Assembly (NCBI GenBank): GCA_016719945.1 | Contig: JADJYE010000013.1 | Coordinates: 1 to 64,000 of the forward strand | Direction of reading: 5' to 3' | DNA length: 64,000 nt | Source of the DNA: Polyangiaceae bacterium | GTDB taxonomy: Bacteria; Myxococcota_A; Polyangia; Polyangiales; Polyangiaceae | Part shown: in pieces, positions 62,453 to 64,000 of the stretch | Position numbering within the stretch: the stretch's first letter is position 1 | How the letters are laid out: each line of letters starts with the position of its first letter | The notes under the pieces: model-generated | What the model was told of the DNA's origin: nothing | What the model saw: only the letters and a program-made list of their open reading frames with translations | Databases searched by the model: none | Program-made: the position numbers and the translations under genes

Positions 62453-63988
62453 TCAGAGGCCGAACGCGTCGGCCTGCTCCGCGTTGCGCTTCATCTGGAC
62501 CTTCTGCGGGCGCGGGGGGGCGGCCGCGGGCTGGCCGGCGGCGGCGGCCGGGGGCGGCGTCGCGAAGGTGCCGAGCGACGTCTCCAGCTCCTTCTCTTGG
62601 CGATTGAAGCTGTCGTCGATGTCGCCGGCGCGGGACGCAGGGGCGTTCTTCGCCTTGCCGCGCGAGTCGTTGATCGAGCGCTGCTGCTCCTGCAGGCGCT
62701 TGCGCGCTTCGTCCGACTTGCCGACGCTGAACAGGGAGTTGGCGTCGCGCAGCGCCGCGGCCGTCTCGCTCCGCTGCAGCCGATCGAGGACGATGCCGTC
62801 CATCTCGGACACCTTGCTCTTCGACTCCACGAAGCTCAGGGTCAGCTTGCCGGTGGAGGCCGTGTCCTTCTCGGTCGTGAGGTCCCGGTACGACATCCGC
62901 ACGGTCGCGATGGGCAGCTCGCCCGCCTTGCCCTTGGGCAGCCGCACCTTCACGAGCACGGTCTTCGTCTCGCCCTTCGAGAAGGTGCCGAGCGGGACGC
63001 TGAGCCGCGAGCCGGCGCGCGAGAAGGTCCGATCGAAGACGCGCACCAGCTCGATGTTCGGCGCGAGCTCGATCTCGGCGACGGCGCTCGCGGCGACGCT
63101 GTCGGCCACGCTCGTCGCCTCTTGATCGAAGACCTTCACCAGGTCGGCGTCGTTCTCCACGAAGTAGTTGCGGCCGTTGGAGCTGGTCGCGATCGCGCTG
63201 AGCACCTTCTCGTCGAAGTCGACGTCGACGCCGATCGTCGAGATGTTCACGCCCTGCGACAAGGCGCGCTGGCCGAGGCTCTTGAAGCCCGGCAGATCGC
63301 GGATGCCGTTGTTGGTGGCGCCGTCGCTGAGCAGGATCATGCGCTGCACGAGCCCCGTCTTGCCGAGGGAGGCCGACCGGAGATCTGCGAGGCCCTCCTC
63401 GACGCCGCAGGAGACGCACGTGTCTCCGCCGAGCCGGATCGCCCGGATCGAGTCGATCACCGACTGGCGGCTGGTGGCGTTGATGGTGGTCAGCGGCACG
63501 ACCTTCTCGCTGCGCGTGTCGAACGCCACGACCGAGACGCTGTCGCCCTCGCGCAGCCGCTGCACGGCGGTCACGGCGGCGGTGATGGCGTTGTCGAAGC
63601 GGGTGCCGCGCATCGAGCCGCTCTTGTCGATGACGAGCGAGAGGGCGGCCGTCGACGGGACGCCGCCGGCCTTGTCCTCGCCGCGCAGCTCCAGCATCAC
63701 GTAGGTCTCCTCCGGGCTCGACGCGAGCAGCGCAGAGTGGCCCAGCCGACCCTCTACCCTCACCGTCCCGGGGACGACGAAGGTCGCCCCTGCCTCCTCG
63801 TTGGCCGGGCCGCGCTCATCCACGCTGCCCGCGCGCTCGCCGGAATCCGACGTGTCGGCGGCGGTCTGGGCCGTCTTCTTGGGCTCCTTCGTTGCGCCGA
63901 ACCCACCTGCCGGGGTGACTGCGAACACCGCGCCTCCGACGAGGAGCATTCCGAGGGCCGAGAACAAACCAACCTGCGTGGACTTCAT
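62453..63988 (-). CDS. VWA-domain exported protein
   Basis: 511 residues. An N-terminal signal or anchor segment (LFSALGMLLVGGAVFAV) is followed by a charged linker and a von Willebrand A domain with a MIDAS (SLVIDKSGSMRGTRF), GGDTCVSCGVEEGLADLRS and MILLSDGATNNGIRDL. The C-terminal half has beta strands, then a Gln/Arg-rich helical region (EARKRLQEQQRSINDSRGK) and a Pro/Ala tail. VWA proteins of this type bind metal and partner proteins; no neighbour identifies the partner. The start is near the window edge; upstream context is not visible. Confidence 0.8.
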   Translation of the reverse strand: MKSTQVGLFSALGMLLVGGAVFAVTPAGGFGATKEPKKTAQTAADTSDSGERAGSVDERGPANEEAGATFVVPGTVRVEGRLGHSALLASSPEETYVMLELRGEDKAGGVPSTAALSLVIDKSGSMRGTRFDNAITAAVTAVQRLREGDSVSVVAFDTRSEKVVPLTTINATSRQSVIDSIRAIRLGGDTCVSCGVEEGLADLRSASLGKTGLVQRMILLSDGATNNGIRDLPGFKSLGQRALSQGVNISTIGVDVDFDEKVLSAIATSSNGRNYFVENDADLVKVFDQEATSVADSVAASAVAEIELAPNIELVRVFDRTFSRAGSRLSVPLGTFSKGETKTVLVKVRLPKGKAGELPIATVRMSYRDLTTEKDTASTGKLTLSFVESKSKVSEMDGIVLDRLQRSETAAALRDANSLFSVGKSDEARKRLQEQQRSINDSRGKAKNAPASRAGDIDDSFNRQEKELETSLGTFATPPPAAAAGQPAAAPPRPQKVQMKRNAEQADAFGL

Positions 63989-64000
63989 TTTCCTGCTCCG

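Noticed and set aside
1..64000. CRISPR array, tRNA, rRNA, prophage
   Set aside because: No regularly spaced repeats, cloverleaf-like sequences, rRNA signatures or phage structural genes were seen.

Overview
The window is high-GC and almost fully coding. Gene content points to a myxobacterium-like member of the Myxococcota (class Polyangia or a relative). The indicators are four Hanks-type Ser/Thr kinases or pseudokinases, a Roadblock/LC7 protein, a DUF4388 protein, a MshEN-domain protein, many lipoproteins whose lipobox is followed by Gly/Ala-rich linkers, and giant TPR proteins. This taxonomic call is an inference; no rRNA or tRNA gene was seen. At least nine genes, including accC, aroQ and norD, are interrupted by apparent single-base indels while both halves stay well conserved. 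This looks like uncorrected sequencing or assembly error more than decay.

Layout. 1-6.9 kb: DUF4388 and BamD-like proteins, an aconitase-fold protein that has lost its iron-sulfur ligands, a Roadblock protein, and aroQ-accB-accC. 6.9-12.6 kb (minus): a tightly overlapping operon of kinase, sigma-like factor, OmpA/thrombospondin-repeat lipoprotein, collagen-like lipoprotein and a second kinase. 12.7-17.5 kb: a Cys-rich repeat lipoprotein and an NfnB-NfnA-like flavoprotein fused into one chain. 17.5-30.3 kb (minus): a compact denitrification island with nirS, the heme d1 assembly genes (nirJ, nirF, a fused siroheme decarboxylase, uroporphyrinogen methyltransferase, a second radical SAM gene), norC-norB-norQ-norD and a Dnr/FNR-type regulator. 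Two identical FNR/DNR-type half-site pairs (TGAT-N4-ATCA) lie about 80 bp ahead of nirS and norC, so the regulator probably switches on nitrite and NO reduction together. No nar, nap or nos gene is present.

30.4-37.7 kb (minus): the most novel block, a five-gene candidate biosynthetic operon. It encodes a secreted (Tat) FAD oxidase, a DMATS/ABBA-type aromatic prenyltransferase with an extra C-terminal domain, a heme-oxygenase-like diiron (HDO) domain fused to an FAD oxidase, a STAS-like protein and a 2-oxoglutarate/Fe(II) or IPNS-family oxygenase. Its upstream intergenic region holds a hairpin, a perfect 21-bp inverted repeat and a tiny ORF with a strong ribosome-binding site.

37.7-64 kb: general genome content. 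It includes a cysteine-less glutaredoxin-like protein, a histidine kinase fused to an eRF1-like tail, surface lipoproteins, rsmG, a third kinase, nth, a degenerate Fic protein, a ~1,770-residue pseudokinase-TPR protein, ftsB, a MshEN/GAF-like protein, a copper-monooxygenase-like lipoprotein, a split YeeE/YedE transporter, a beta-barrel plus cytochrome c lipoprotein pair and a VWA protein.
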